A stretch of 64,000 bases of DNA from Arenibacter nanhaiticus (GTDB taxonomy: Bacteria; Bacteroidota; Bacteroidia; Flavobacteriales; Flavobacteriaceae): positions 190,786 through 254,785 of the forward strand of contig NZ_FQYX01000001.1 in assembly GCF_900141935.1 (NCBI RefSeq), written 5' to 3'. The notes under the pieces are model-generated. The model was not told the DNA's origin and did no database searches. It saw only the letters and a program-made list of their open reading frames with translations. Below are positions 25,716-35,361 of the stretch, piece after piece (positions within the stretch are counted from its first letter, which is position 1; each line of letters opens with the position of its first letter). The position numbers and the translations under genes were made by a program.

Positions 25716-27705
25716 GGATGTGTAGGACAACTTCGGTGCTCCAGGCCCTATCTGTACGGTAAAGGTCTAAAATTTCTACCTGAAAGGAATTTTGGTAGTC
25801 CTTGGAAAAATTAGCAAGGCGTTGCTTGGTGATATCGATCCCAATCGATTTTCGCTTTAGGGACTTGTTTTTTTTGATTTTTTCCGAAGCTTCACGGCCT
25901 ACGCCATTGTCTTTTATGCTAATCTTTATAAAATCTTTGTTCTCTTGGGTTACCGACAGCGCTATATGCTTTTCGCCTTCCTTGGAAGAGAGGCCATGCC
26001 ATAGGGCGTTTTCTAAAAATGGCTGAAGAATCAAAGAGGGTATCTTAATGGTATGGGGATCTAGGTTTGGATCTAAATGAACCTTGAAATGTATTTCGTT
26101 GGAAAATCGGATGTTCTCTATATTCATATAGAGGGCGATGGTGTCTAGTTCATCGGCCAAAGAAATTTCTTTTAGGGAAGACGATTCCAGAATTTTTCGG
26201 ATCAATTTGGAAAATTTATTGAGGTAGTGTACCGCATTCTTTTTTTCGTTGTTGATGATGTATAGTTTAATGGAATTTAGGGTATTGAATAGGAAGTGGG
26301 GGTTCATTTGGCTGCGAAGCATACTTCGCTCCAAGGTTAAAATTTGTTTATCGTTCTTTAATTGTTTCTGACGGTATAAGATATACAGTATAAACATCAA
26401 TAAAGCCAAAACAATAATACTAATGATCAGGGTGTTTTTGTTCCTGCGCAGCCTTAGGTTTATTATTTCGTTTTCTTTGGCCAAGGAGGTTATTTCATTC
26501 TCCTTTTTTTCAGTCTCGTATTTTATGATCAGATCGTTTGTATAGCGTTGGTTCACCTCGTTGTTTATTTCCTTGTGCAGACTGTCTGCTTTCACATAAA
26601 ATTCCAAGGCCTTTTTGTAATTGCCCTTATTCTTGTACAATTCTGAAAGAAAATTATTGGCTTCGGACGCAAAAAAAGGAAAATGGAAATCGTTGGCAAG
26701 TTGCAAGCCTGCGAAAAGGTGGGTTTCTGCCTTTTTAAGTTGGTTTAGTTTCATAAGGGCCGATCCCATATTGATGTGAATAGCGGTGATAATATGTTTG
26801 TCGCCCAATGCTTCGGCGGCTTGTAAATTTGGGGTCAGCAGTGCTAATGCCTCACTTAATTTCTGTTGTTTAATAAAGATCCTTGCAATGCTATTGTTGC
26901 ATATGATCTTGCCTTTGATATTTTCTATTTCTTGGTTGTAACCAAGGGAAGATCGATAATGTTCCAACGCTTCTATAAACAGCCCTTTGTTTTCGAGGCA
27001 TTCGCCTATGTTTTGGTGGCTGATGGCCAGTCCTAGTGAATTGTGGAGTTGGAGTTCTAATTCCATCGATTTTTTGTATTGGGCAATGGCTATGTCGTAT
27101 TGTCCCAGGGTTTGGTATAGGTTGCCAATCCCATTTAAAGATACATTTCTGCTTCTTTTGATGCTATTGGAAGGGTGTGGTACGGCCTCGGCCAAGTTTA
27201 GGGCTTCCTGATGATATTCCAGGGCGGTTTTAATGGCGTCTATTCTGCGATAAACCACCCCCAACATGTTAAGGCTAAATATTTTAAACTCTACATTTTT
27301 GGCGTCCATGGCAGCTTTTAAGGCCTTTTCATGGTATTCAAGGGCCTTGTTGAACCTAGAAATATTGCGGTATTTTCTCCCTATTTGGTTAAGGGCATAG
27401 GACTGGCCTACATAGTATTTTTCTTGGGCAGCAATGCGGTTCACATACCGCATATAAGTGGTGTCATTTCTTTTTGGTTTTAAAATGGCATCTATTTCTT
27501 CATAGGATTGAGGAGCCACTGTAACCAGGGTGGAGGTAAGTTTTTTAAAAGCATCTGGAATTTCTTGGGCATATAGGTGTGGCCATGGGAATAGGGCAAA
27601 ACATAATAGAAAACTGCCCCTTAGAAAACTGCCCCTTAGAATACGCGCCCCAAAATATCGCCTGTACCATTCTTGTAAGCTTATAAAACGGGGGCGATTT
27701 ATCAT
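25705..27705 (-). CDS. TPR-containing LytS/YehU-type sensor histidine kinase
   Basis: This 666-residue protein has a signal sequence or anchor, about seven TPR units (residues about 60-390), a TM helix near 425-445 (TLIISIIVLALLMFILYILY), then a His_kinase domain with the MNPHFLFNTLNSIK phospho-acceptor motif and an ATPase domain (DNGVGR). It partners the LytTR regulator encoded 7 bases upstream, and together they form a two-component pair. The N-terminus contains a perfect 15-base tandem duplication (27609-27638, encoding RGSFL twice) just before the hydrophobic core. Extracytoplasmic TPRs suggest protein-mediated sensing; the signal is unknown. Confidence 0.9.
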   Translation of the reverse strand: MINRPRFISLQEWYRRYFGARILRGSFLRGSFLLCFALFPWPHLYAQEIPDAFKKLTSTLVTVAPQSYEEIDAILKPKRNDTTYMRYVNRIAAQEKYYVGQSYALNQIGRKYRNISRFNKALEYHEKALKAAMDAKNVEFKIFSLNMLGVVYRRIDAIKTALEYHQEALNLAEAVPHPSNSIKRSRNVSLNGIGNLYQTLGQYDIAIAQYKKSMELELQLHNSLGLAISHQNIGECLENKGLFIEALEHYRSSLGYNQEIENIKGKIICNNSIARIFIKQQKLSEALALLTPNLQAAEALGDKHIITAIHINMGSALMKLNQLKKAETHLFAGLQLANDFHFPFFASEANNFLSELYKNKGNYKKALEFYVKADSLHKEINNEVNQRYTNDLIIKYETEKKENEITSLAKENEIINLRLRRNKNTLIISIIVLALLMFILYILYRQKQLKNDKQILTLERSMLRSQMNPHFLFNTLNSIKLYIINNEKKNAVHYLNKFSKLIRKILESSSLKEISLADELDTIALYMNIENIRFSNEIHFKVHLDPNLDPHTIKIPSLILQPFLENALWHGLSSKEGEKHIALSVTQENKDFIKISIKDNGVGREASEKIKKNKSLKRKSIGIDITKQRLANFSKDYQNSFQVEILDLYRTDRAWSTEVVLHIPTH
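27609..27638. repeat. 15-bp perfect tandem duplication in the kinase signal region
   Basis: The unit GAAAACTGCCCCTTA occurs twice head to tail. It is in frame and duplicates RGSFL, just before the hydrophobic core of the N-terminal signal. Confidence 0.9.
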
Positions 27706-27712
27706 GAATAAT

Positions 27713-28447
27713 TTAAATTAAATCTAGAAAATCGGATTTCTTTTGTCTGGAAACCGGAATTTTATGGTTCGACTCCAATACCAAATACCCGTCTGTTTTA
27801 AAAAACTCCTTTATTTTATGAAGGTTGATGATAAAAGAATTGTGAACCCTGAAAAAAATGCTTTTAGGGAGAATTTCATTGACCTCCTTTAGTTTCTTGG
27901 TAAGCACAATTTTCTGGCCGTCGGTTAAAAACAAGGTACTGTAATTACCATCAGATTCGGCAAACAGGATCTCATCACTTTGTAAAAACAACAATTTTCC
28001 GTCGGTGTTGATAGTGATTTTCTTTTGGTTGGTTTCGGCATTAATTTTCAATATCATTTTTTCCAACTTTTTGCTGTTGTAGGCTCGTTGGTTGAATTTC
28101 TTGATTTTTGTGATCGTTTCTTTTAAATCGTCCGTATCTATTGGTTTTAACAGGTAATCTAAAGCTTCGTTCTTTAGGGCTTTTATAGCGTATTGGTTGT
28201 AAGCAGTAGTGATAATTACCGGGAAGTCTTTATGGTGTAGTTTTTGGATGAACTGAAATCCGTCCATGGTAGGCATTTCTATGTCTAGAAACAAACAGTC
28301 GGGTCTGTGTTTCTCTAAATATAAAAGCGCCTGAAATGGGTCAGTAAAGGTAGCTACTACTTTTATTTCCTTATTAAAATTGGTCAATTCCCAAGAAAGA
28401 CTTTGCAGGGCCTTTATCTCGTCGTCTACTAACACTGCTTCTAACAT
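27713..28447 (-). CDS. LytTR-family response regulator
   Basis: This 244-residue regulator has a receiver domain (acidic pair DDE at 8-10, phospho-acceptor D55 in LFLDIEMPT, Lys in LLKPID) and a C-terminal LytTR DNA-binding domain (about 145-244, with LFAESDGNYSTLFL and FFRVHNSFIINLHKIKEF). It binds direct repeats upstream of its targets. It is the first gene of a two-gene operon with the TPR kinase 7 bases downstream, so regulator precedes kinase. No target is evident nearby. Confidence 0.93.
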   Translation of the reverse strand: MLEAVLVDDEIKALQSLSWELTNFNKEIKVVATFTDPFQALLYLEKHRPDCLFLDIEMPTMDGFQFIQKLHHKDFPVIITTAYNQYAIKALKNEALDYLLKPIDTDDLKETITKIKKFNQRAYNSKKLEKMILKINAETNQKKITINTDGKLLFLQSDEILFAESDGNYSTLFLTDGQKIVLTKKLKEVNEILPKSIFFRVHNSFIINLHKIKEFFKTDGYLVLESNHKIPVSRQKKSDFLDLI

Positions 28448-28726
28448 AGTATAAGAAATATAGATAAAAATAGAAACATTGTGTAGGAGTGGCTTGTAAA
28501 TATGACCAATGGAATAAAAAGGCGGTTAAAAGGTAATTATTGATCATAAATGCACAGTTTTACAGCTGTTTAGGCGTTGTTTTGTAAGGAAAAACCAATT
28601 ACACAAGAATTATTACCGATTATACAATTGTTATTCAGCAGTTTGAAGGAATGCTATACTTTTAATCTCGCCCCGAATTTTTCTTACAGAACTGACGAGA
28701 TCATTAATGCTTTAAAATGTAAGATT

Positions 28727-28894
28727 ATGAGAAAATGTTTTGTTTATTTTATTGTTTTATTGATAGTATTATTTGTATCGGTGTGGATAGAAAGAAAAGA
28801 CACCTCAACAAGGGAAGGGGAGTTGGTAGAACATAAACTCAATTTGGAGGTCAATGATTCCTTAAATCCGATTCATAAGACTAGGGAGAATTAA
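28727..28894 (+). CDS. small membrane-anchored protein, unknown
   Basis: From ATG at 28727 this reads 55 residues: an N-terminal TM helix (CFVYFIVLLIVLFVSVWIE) and a charged tail. The open frame extends upstream to a TTG at 28577, but the added part looks non-coding. I do not recognise it. The TM helix and basic start suggest a real small protein; it is divergent from the LytTR operon. Confidence 0.4.
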   Translation: MRKCFVYFIVLLIVLFVSVWIERKDTSTREGELVEHKLNLEVNDSLNPIHKTREN

Positions 28895-29100
28895 AACAAG
28901 CAGCATTCAGGAATAAGATTTCAGATGTTTTTAAAGGGAGCCATTGGGAATGTTGCAAACGAATAGAGGAATAAAAAACGTATAAATGAAATGAAAATTA
29001 AACTGCCAAAGTAAGTATGATACTTAAGATGTGTTGAAAAAGAACATGATGTTGCAATGCAACTAACCACTAGATGAAAATTTGATATTTGAAAATTCAA

Positions 29101-29322
29101 CCAACTCGTTGGTGTCGGATCGTTCAGTATGTTAGGTTTCGGGGGAACTACCTAATATGTGTACATCCGACTCTAGGAATTGAAAATTTCAGCACCTCAA
29201 AGGAAAGGGTACTCTTTGGCAGTATTTTTTTAAACCATTTTAATCAAATTGATGGCCCTTACAAGGGGGCTTAAATTAAACCAAGAAGTATATTCAACTA
29301 TACTTCTTGGTTTATTTTTTTT
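29101..29322 (+). ncRNA. candidate structured small RNA with intrinsic terminator
   Basis: Three elements follow each other: a small hairpin CCAA-CTCG-TTGG (29101-29112); a nested stem with outer pairing GTCGGAT (29114-29120)/ATCCGAC (29165-29171) and inner pairing TTAGGT (29132-29137)/ACCTAA (29150-29155) around a G-rich loop; and a 15-bp terminator stem plus T run. No upstream gene on this strand needs that terminator except the doubtful small ORF. No known RNA family is recognised. Confidence 0.4.
29278..29322 (+). terminator. strong intrinsic terminator without an obvious upstream gene
   Basis: AAACCAAGAAGTATA pairs perfectly with TATACTTCTTGGTTT over a 6-base loop, followed by ATTTTTTTT. 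Confidence 0.85.
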
Positions 29323-29552
29323 GCCCTAAATCTAAAATACTGTTAAAACCATTTTTTTTAAAAAAAGCTAATAGCCGCTGAGCCTAACAAACATCAAGGG
29401 AGCCTTAGATGTAAACATTTTCTGTTAAAAACTTATTGCCCTAATTGCAAAATAAGCTTTAGTTATTGCCGGTATTTTACAATCTTTGCGGGTTCCTAGT
29501 GAGGGTAGGATAACACCCTGGTTTTAAGAATATTTTAATTCAAAAAAGATAT

Positions 29553-30539
29553 ATGTCAGTAGCTATCGAACCTATTCTGCAAGAAAATGTCAACAGATTC
29601 GTGATTTTTCCAATTAAACATCACGATCTATGGGAATGGTACAAAAAGTGTGAGGCCAGTTTTTGGACGGCTGAAGAAATAGATCTTCATACGGACCTAC
29701 ACGATTGGAACAATAAATTAAATAGCGATGAACGTTATTTCATAAAGCACATATTGGCTTTCTTCGCGGCTTCTGACGGAATTGTAAATGAAAATTTGGC
29801 CGAGAACTTTGTGAGCGAAGTTCAGTATGCAGAAGCCAAATTTTTCTACGGTTTCCAAATCATGATGGAAAATATTCATTCGGAAACCTATTCCTTGCTC
29901 ATAGATACCTATGTAAAGGACGAGAAGGAAAAAGACCTGTTGTTTAACGCCATCGAAAATTTCCCGGCCATCAAGAAAAAGGCCGACTGGGCATTGAAAT
30001 GGATCGAATCGCCAAGTTTTGCCGAACGCTTAATAGCGTTCGCTGCTGTAGAAGGTATTTTCTTCTCTGGAGCTTTTTGTTCTATTTTCTGGCTTAAGAA
30101 AAGGGGCCTAATGCCAGGACTGACCTTCTCTAACGAGCTAATCTCTAGGGACGAAGGAATGCATTGCGATTTTGCAGTACACCTTCACAACCATCACCTG
30201 ATCAATAAAGTGCCAAAATCTCGTATTACCGATATCTTGGTGGATGCCTTAAATATAGAAAGAGAGTTTATTACCGAATCGCTTCCAGCAAGCCTTATCG
30301 GAATGAACTCAAAATTAATGACGCAGTATTTAGAGTTCGTAACCGACCGTTTATTGGTAGAGCTAGGATGTGATAAAGTGTACAATTCTACCAATCCGTT
30401 CGACTTTATGGATATGATTTCCCTACAAGGGAAAACCAATTTCTTTGAGAAAAGAGTGGCAGAATACCAAAAAGCAGGAGTTGTGAAAAAAGACAATGAT
30501 GAGGATGCTCAAAAAATAAGCTTCGACGCCGATTTTTAG
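29553..30539 (+). CDS. nrdB: class I ribonucleotide reductase, small (radical-bearing) subunit
   Basis: This 328-residue ferritin-like subunit houses the di-metal centre and tyrosyl radical. The segment [11 protein letters not shown] supplies metal ligands E106 and H109 and the radical tyrosine Y113, in the spacing of class Ia enzymes. Further ligands lie in [12 protein letters not shown] and the [10 protein letters not shown] segment. It pairs with NrdA, encoded 140 bases downstream, to reduce NDPs to dNDPs. The order nrdB-nrdA is usual in Bacteroidota. A hairpin after the stop may set the subunit ratio. Confidence 0.96.
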   Translation: MSVAIEPILQENVNRFVIFPIKHHDLWEWYKKCEASFWTAEEIDLHTDLHDWNNKLNSDERYFIKHILAFFAASDGIVNENLAENFVSEVQYAEAKFFYGFQIMMENIHSETYSLLIDTYVKDEKEKDLLFNAIENFPAIKKKADWALKWIESPSFAERLIAFAAVEGIFFSGAFCSIFWLKKRGLMPGLTFSNELISRDEGMHCDFAVHLHNHHLINKVPKSRITDILVDALNIEREFITESLPASLIGMNSKLMTQYLEFVTDRLLVELGCDKVYNSTNPFDFMDMISLQGKTNFFEKRVAEYQKAGVVKKDNDEDAQKISFDADF

Positions 30540-30565
30540 TATTTAACTTCAACGATCATAGTGCT

Positions 30566-30595
30566 AAATCCCCTTTGGGTTATAAGGGGATTTTT
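30566..30595 (+). terminator. hairpin between nrdB and nrdA
   Basis: AAATCCCCTT pairs with AAGGGGATTT over an 8-base loop, followed by only a short T run. It may be a partial terminator or mRNA 3' end. Confidence 0.65.
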
Positions 30596-30679
30596 ATGCC
30601 GATAACATTAAGTGTTAATAAAATTAACATAATGTAGTGAGTAGCCCAAAGCAAGGTATCATTTAAAAAATTGTAGCAA

Positions 30680-33127
30680 ATGTACGTAGTAAAAAGAGAT
30701 GGTAGAAAAGAGCTGATGATGTTCGATAAGATCACGGCTAGAGTAAGAAAATTATGTTATGGCCTTAATGACCTAGTAGACCCTTTAAAGGTTGCCATGA
30801 GGGTTATTGAAGGTCTATATGATGGGGTTACCACTTCGGAACTGGATAATTTGGCAGCCGAGATTGCGGCAACCATGACCACTTCCCATCCTGATTATGC
30901 AAAATTGGCCGCCCGTATTTCAGTGTCCAACTTACATAAGAACACTAAAAAATCCTTCTCTGATACAATGAAGGATCTTTACGAATATGTAAACCCAAGA
31001 ACAGGGAAAAAAGCCCCCTTGTTATCCGATGAAGTGTACCAAGTAATCATGGAGAATTCCGAGAAATTAGATTCTACCATCATTTATAACCGAGATTTTG
31101 GCTACGATTATTTCGGATTTAAAACCTTGGAGCGCTCTTATTTGTTAAAATTAAGCGGCAAGATCGCAGAACGTCCACAGCATATGTTAATGCGTGTTGC
31201 TATTGGGATTCACCTAAACGATTTAGACGCGGCTATAGAGACCTATGAGCTGATGTCCAAAAAGTATTTTACCCATGCGACCCCAACATTGTTCAATTCT
31301 GGGACGCCAAAACCACAAATGTCTTCCTGCTTTTTATTGGCTATGAAAGACGATAGTATCGATGGTATTTATGATACTTTAAAACAAACAGCCAAAATTT
31401 CACAGTCGGCCGGAGGAATAGGATTATCTATCCACAATGTACGTGCTACCGGGTCTTATATTGCCGGCACTAACGGTACCTCTAACGGTATTGTACCAAT
31501 GTTACAGGTGTTTAACGATACCGCCCGATATGTAGATCAAGGTGGCGGAAAACGAAAAGGAAGCTTTGCTATTTATGTAGAGCCATGGCATGCCGATATC
31601 TTTGAGTTTTTAGATTTAAAGAAAAACCACGGGAAGGAAGAAATGCGTGCCCGCGATCTTTTTTATGCCATGTGGATTCCGGATTTGTTCATGAAAAGGG
31701 TAGAAAACAACGATACTTGGACCCTTATGTGTCCAAATGAATGCCCAAGCCTTTTCGAAATTCACGGAGAAGAATTTGAAGCATTGTACCTAAAATACGA
31801 AGCCGAAAACAAAGGCCGTAAAACGGTAAAGGCCCGCGATCTTTGGGAGAAGATATTAGAATCTCAAATTGAAACCGGAACACCATATATGCTGTACAAG
31901 GATGCAGCAAACCGCAAGAGCAACCAAAAGAACCTAGGAACCATTCGCTCGTCTAACTTATGTACGGAGATTATGGAATATACCTCCCCGGATGAGGTGG
32001 CCGTATGTAACTTGGCTTCCATTGCCTTGCCAATGTTTGTGAAGAACGGAGAGTTCGATCACAAAGAACTCTATAAGGTAACCAAACGCGTAACCCGTAA
32101 CTTAAACCGCGTTATCGATAGAAACTACTATCCGGTAAAAGAAGCCGAAAACTCTAACCTGCGCCATAGACCTATTGGTCTTGGGGTACAAGGATTGGCC
32201 GACGCTTTCATCATGTTGCGATTGCCTTTTACAAGCGATGCCGCCAAGGCATTGAACCAGGAAATCTTTGAGACCATGTACTTTGCGGCAGTTACTGCTT
32301 CCATGGAGATGGCCAAAGAAGAAGGTACCTATTCAACTTATGAAAACTCTCCAATCTCGAAAGGCGAATTTCAACATAACCTTTGGGGAATAAACGATGA
32401 GGAGCTGTCCGGAAGATGGGATTGGGCCAAATTGCGTAAAGAAGTCGTTAAAAATGGCGTTAGAAACTCCCTATTGGTGGCCCCAATGCCAACCGCTTCT
32501 ACGTCTCAAATCTTAGGAAATAACGAATGTTTTGAGCCCTATACTTCCAATATTTATACCCGTAGGGTGTTGTCTGGTGAGTTTATCGTTGTCAACAAGC
32601 ATCTGTTGGAAGATTTAGTAGAACTAGGACTTTGGAACGAGAATTTAAAGCAAGAATTAATGCGCGCCAATGGTTCTATCCAGCATATCGACGGTATACC
32701 TCAAGATATTAAGGAACTGTACAAGACGGTCTGGGAATTGAGTATGAAAGATATTATAGACATGTCTAGACAGCGTGGTTATTTCATCGACCAAAGTCAG
32801 TCCCTAAACCTGTTTATGGAGAATGCGAATTATTCCAAGCTTACCTCCATGCACTTTTATGCTTGGAAAAGCGGACTTAAGACTGGGATGTATTATTTAA
32901 GGACCAAAGCTGCTGCCGATGCCATTAAGTTTACGGTAGATAACAGTAAAAAGTCCGAACCGGTAGTTGCGGCGGCACCAGTAGCCCAAGCAGTGCCTGT
33001 ACAGGCGCCAACGGCAAAAACTACAGATATGGAGGTGCAGCCATTGACGGCCGCCGAAATGAAAGAGTTAATTGCCAAGGCCAAAGAAGGTCAGGCAGAC
33101 GACGATTGCCTAATGTGCGGATCTTAA
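30680..33127 (+). CDS. nrdA: class I ribonucleotide reductase, large (catalytic) subunit
   Basis: This 815-residue enzyme has an N-terminal ATP-cone (about 1-95, [17 protein letters not shown]), which senses ATP/dATP, then the ten-stranded catalytic barrel. The thiyl and reductant cysteines include the one in [11 protein letters not shown] and one in SSNLCTEI; the substrate-binding SxLCxE type motif is visible. The C-terminus DDDCLMCGS holds the redox-relay cysteine pair. A flexible, alanine/proline-rich linker (about 760-790) connects the pair to the core. It has its own terminator. Confidence 0.96.
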   Translation: MYVVKRDGRKELMMFDKITARVRKLCYGLNDLVDPLKVAMRVIEGLYDGVTTSELDNLAAEIAATMTTSHPDYAKLAARISVSNLHKNTKKSFSDTMKDLYEYVNPRTGKKAPLLSDEVYQVIMENSEKLDSTIIYNRDFGYDYFGFKTLERSYLLKLSGKIAERPQHMLMRVAIGIHLNDLDAAIETYELMSKKYFTHATPTLFNSGTPKPQMSSCFLLAMKDDSIDGIYDTLKQTAKISQSAGGIGLSIHNVRATGSYIAGTNGTSNGIVPMLQVFNDTARYVDQGGGKRKGSFAIYVEPWHADIFEFLDLKKNHGKEEMRARDLFYAMWIPDLFMKRVENNDTWTLMCPNECPSLFEIHGEEFEALYLKYEAENKGRKTVKARDLWEKILESQIETGTPYMLYKDAANRKSNQKNLGTIRSSNLCTEIMEYTSPDEVAVCNLASIALPMFVKNGEFDHKELYKVTKRVTRNLNRVIDRNYYPVKEAENSNLRHRPIGLGVQGLADAFIMLRLPFTSDAAKALNQEIFETMYFAAVTASMEMAKEEGTYSTYENSPISKGEFQHNLWGINDEELSGRWDWAKLRKEVVKNGVRNSLLVAPMPTASTSQILGNNECFEPYTSNIYTRRVLSGEFIVVNKHLLEDLVELGLWNENLKQELMRANGSIQHIDGIPQDIKELYKTVWELSMKDIIDMSRQRGYFIDQSQSLNLFMENANYSKLTSMHFYAWKSGLKTGMYYLRTKAAADAIKFTVDNSKKSEPVVAAAPVAQAVPVQAPTAKTTDMEVQPLTAAEMKELIAKAKEGQADDDCLMCGS

Positions 33128-33155
33128 ATTCTCGCATTTAGCCATCATATAATAT

Positions 33156-33187
33156 AAACCTCGAGGATTTTTCTTCGAGGTTTTTTT
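33156..33187 (+). terminator. terminator of nrdA
   Basis: AACCTCGA pairs with TCGAGGTT over a loop of about 10 bases, followed by seven Ts. Confidence 0.87.
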
Positions 33188-33247
33188 GTGCCGAATAGGC
33201 TGAAAAGAACAAATAAACGCTTGGAAAAAGTACGATTGTTTAGTGTG

Positions 33248-33338
33248 GGGCGTTCCCCTAAAGGGTCGCTCTTTCCGCTATATCTTTTTTAAACGGCCCC
33301 TGGCCCCTAAAAAAGGATGCCGCTGCAATAGCTAACGC
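33248..33338 (-). repeat. degenerate copy (4) of the interspersed repeat
   Basis: Read on the minus strand it keeps the GCGTTAG start, the GCGGCATCC segment, a GATATAGC core and the GGGGAACGCCC end, but the middle has diverged. Size is similar (91 bp). It lies downstream of nrdA. Confidence 0.7.
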
Positions 33339-33707
33339 GAATTCAGTGAACAATGATCAATTGGAGGATAGAAAAGAGAGAAGAGAAAAAAAGACTGTAT
33401 AAATGTAAGGGAGTATTCGGAGAGTGAAGGTTAATTTCAATTCATAGGACCGAAGGACCAAAACATCGATTTGCATTTTGTCGTGAGGGACAGGGATTCA
33501 ATGAATGCTGATCTGGGAAGTTCAAGTGAACAGTAAACAGTACCTCCCCGGCCTAATTTCGGGACTACCTATCAAAATGACTATTGCTAAATGTTATAGA
33601 AATACATTCTTGTTCAAAAGAGAAAAGGAATGGTCAGCAACCCCACTGCCCATGTGCTGCAAAAGCTTGGTGCAAGCCGCAACGGGCTAGGGGACAAGAC
33701 AAAAAAA

Positions 33708-33744
33708 GCGCCCCATTTTCCTTTTAATTCGGAATATGGAGCGC
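33708..33744 (-). terminator. terminator of the GMC-subunit 3-isomerase operon
   Basis: On the minus strand GCGCTCCATATTCC pairs (with a few bulges) with GGAAAATGGGGCGC and is followed by TTTTTTT. Confidence 0.75.
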
Positions 33745-33780
33745 AATTATATTATTTATAAAGGTTGGTCGAGACTATTT

Positions 33781-34701
33781 CTACATAAAATTATCAACTT
33801 CTTTATAGGCATTTATTACAGCCAATTCGCCTTCTTTATGAGGTCTAGAATTGCCGTGTTCCATCCCTAGAATACCGTTAAAGCCTTTGTCTTTTATAAA
33901 CTTAAAGACATTGCGGTAGTTTATCTCTCCCGTGGTAGGTTCTTTACGCCCGGGATTATCGCCTATTTGTATATAGGCAATTTCGTCCCAACTGGCTTCC
34001 ATATTCGGAATGAGGTTGCCTTCCTGAATCTGTTGGTGGTAGATATCGAACAAGATCTTACAGGCAGGAGAATCTACCGCCTTACAAATCTCATAGGCCT
34101 GTGGCGAATCTGTGAGGAAAAGTCCTGGGTGATCCCTAAAGTTTAAGGGTTCTAAAACCATGGTCAAGCCATGGGGTTCCAAAATGGCCGAGGCCTGTTT
34201 TAAACTTTCAATGACATTGGCCTGCTGGTAACCAGGCTGTAGCCGTAAATCTACATGGCCGGGTACAACGGTCATCCATTTCGCATTGACGCGTTTGGCA
34301 ACTTCTACCGATTGGCGGATATAGTCCAGAAATTCGGCTCGTTTGTCCTTGTTTCCAGAGGCCAGGTTAGGTTCTTTCCAATAGATTTCATGGGCCACAA
34401 ATACGCCCATTTCTATCCCTCTATCCTGCATGGTCTTTGCCATTTTCTCTTGTAGGGAAACGGCACGTCCGCGCATCCCATTGTCTTCAAAGGCCGTAAA
34501 ACCTTGGTCGGCCATAAAGTTCAATTGATCTATGGGGTCCTTACCGGCATGTTGTTGAAACATGCCCAAATGTGGGGCATATTTTAAATTAAAGCTGTGT
34601 TTCGCCTTTCTGAGCTCTGGCATGCCATAGGCCATAGACCCTGTAAGACCTATGGCGCCGCTAGAAAGGGCGGTTTTCTGAATAAAATCGCGTCTTTTCA
34701 A
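33781..34701 (-). CDS. exported hydroxypyruvate isomerase-like TIM-barrel protein
   Basis: This 306-residue protein has a twin-arginine-type signal (MKRRDFIQKTALSSGAIGL) and an AP-endonuclease-2/xylose-isomerase-like TIM barrel. Likely metal-ligand segments are MVLEPLNFRDHPG, ILFDIYHQQI, YIQIGDNPGR and GILGMEHGNS. It resembles hydroxypyruvate isomerases, but in sugar clusters such proteins often act on keto-sugars. It is the last gene of the operon with the GMC oxidoreductase, 12 bases after subunit 3, so it probably works on the product of that dehydrogenase in the periplasm. Confidence 0.87.
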   Translation of the reverse strand: MKRRDFIQKTALSSGAIGLTGSMAYGMPELRKAKHSFNLKYAPHLGMFQQHAGKDPIDQLNFMADQGFTAFEDNGMRGRAVSLQEKMAKTMQDRGIEMGVFVAHEIYWKEPNLASGNKDKRAEFLDYIRQSVEVAKRVNAKWMTVVPGHVDLRLQPGYQQANVIESLKQASAILEPHGLTMVLEPLNFRDHPGLFLTDSPQAYEICKAVDSPACKILFDIYHQQIQEGNLIPNMEASWDEIAYIQIGDNPGRKEPTTGEINYRNVFKFIKDKGFNGILGMEHGNSRPHKEGELAVINAYKEVDNFM

Positions 34702-34713
34702 TGTCTTTTCCTA

Positions 34714-35361
34714 TTAAATTGACCAGGCTTTGCCCTGGGTTAACTCATTTAAATCGCCACAGCTAATATATTCACCGGGGACCGGCAAATAGGCAAGCAC
34801 ATTTTCGCCAACATATTCCGAGGATTTATAGGCCCAAATAGTCAAACCTCTATGGTTATTGGCAAAAGCAAACCTAGATAGTTCATCGTCTAGTTCGGCA
34901 GCCTTACCTTCTTTAATCGCTTCCGTATAGGAGGAGATCAGTTCCATATTATTAATCTCTTCTTCCTTGGTTATTTTTAGGGCTTTGGCCAAAATCGGTT
35001 CTAGATCGGCAGGCTCTAGTTCGGCCATGGTTTCCTTTTTAGAATCTACCAGGGCTTTTTCCAAAAACTTGCCCATGCTCATTTTAAAAATAGCTTGTTG
35101 CTCCGGTTCCATCACCTCCTGGGCAAAACGGTCTATAAAGATATGTACGTTTACCTCGGTGGCGGAAGGGGTATCGGTTTTGGGCAATATGATATCTACC
35201 AAGTGGGCAAGAGCATTTCCTGCGTCTTGGCTAAGGAAGGTCGGTGTCCATGTAATGGCCTTCTCTTGTTTACAACTTTGTACCAGGCTTAATAGGGTTG
35301 GGGTTGCTACAACATACCCTAGGGTCAAGCCCATGTTTCTGAGTGCTTTTCTTCTATCCAT
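34714..35361 (-). CDS. gluconate 2-dehydrogenase subunit 3-like protein
   Basis: This 215-residue protein matches the gluconate 2-dehydrogenase subunit 3 family. It starts MDRRKALRNMG (twin-arginine-like) with a hydrophobic stretch and a Cys at LLSLVQSCKQ, so it may be a Tat-exported lipoprotein. Such small subunits bind the flavin-containing GMC partner and can carry it across the membrane. Its ATG overlaps the stop of the GMC gene by one base, so stoichiometric synthesis is expected. Confidence 0.9.
   Translation of the reverse strand: MDRRKALRNMGLTLGYVVATPTLLSLVQSCKQEKAITWTPTFLSQDAGNALAHLVDIILPKTDTPSATEVNVHIFIDRFAQEVMEPEQQAIFKMSMGKFLEKALVDSKKETMAELEPADLEPILAKALKITKEEEINNMELISSYTEAIKEGKAAELDDELSRFAFANNHRGLTIWAYKSSEYVGENVLAYLPVPGEYISCGDLNELTQGKAWSI

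Larger units (their letters stand above)
28895..29552. other. 658-base region with a candidate structured RNA
   Basis: No convincing protein gene is present; a 61-codon TTG frame (29089-29274) has no recognisable product. Nested hairpins (29101-29171) and a strong terminator (29278-29322) suggest an RNA gene. AATCTTTG at 29481-29488, one base off the -7 consensus, is the best promoter candidate for nrdB. Confidence 0.55.
33128..33780. other. convergent intergenic region, terminators and a degenerate repeat
   Basis: This 653-base space holds the nrdA terminator (33156-33187), repeat copy 4 (33248-33338) and the terminator of the leftward sugar operon (33708-33744). A 61-codon frame at 33505-33690 has no coding character. 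Otherwise I see nothing. Confidence 0.6.

Noticed and set aside
29089-29274. 61-codon TTG-start frame ending just before a terminator
   Set aside because: No hydrophobic core, domain or good start; the RNA pairing in the same stretch is a better explanation, although a small protein is not excluded.
33505-33690. 61-codon frame after nrdA
   Set aside because: No coding character and no start signal.
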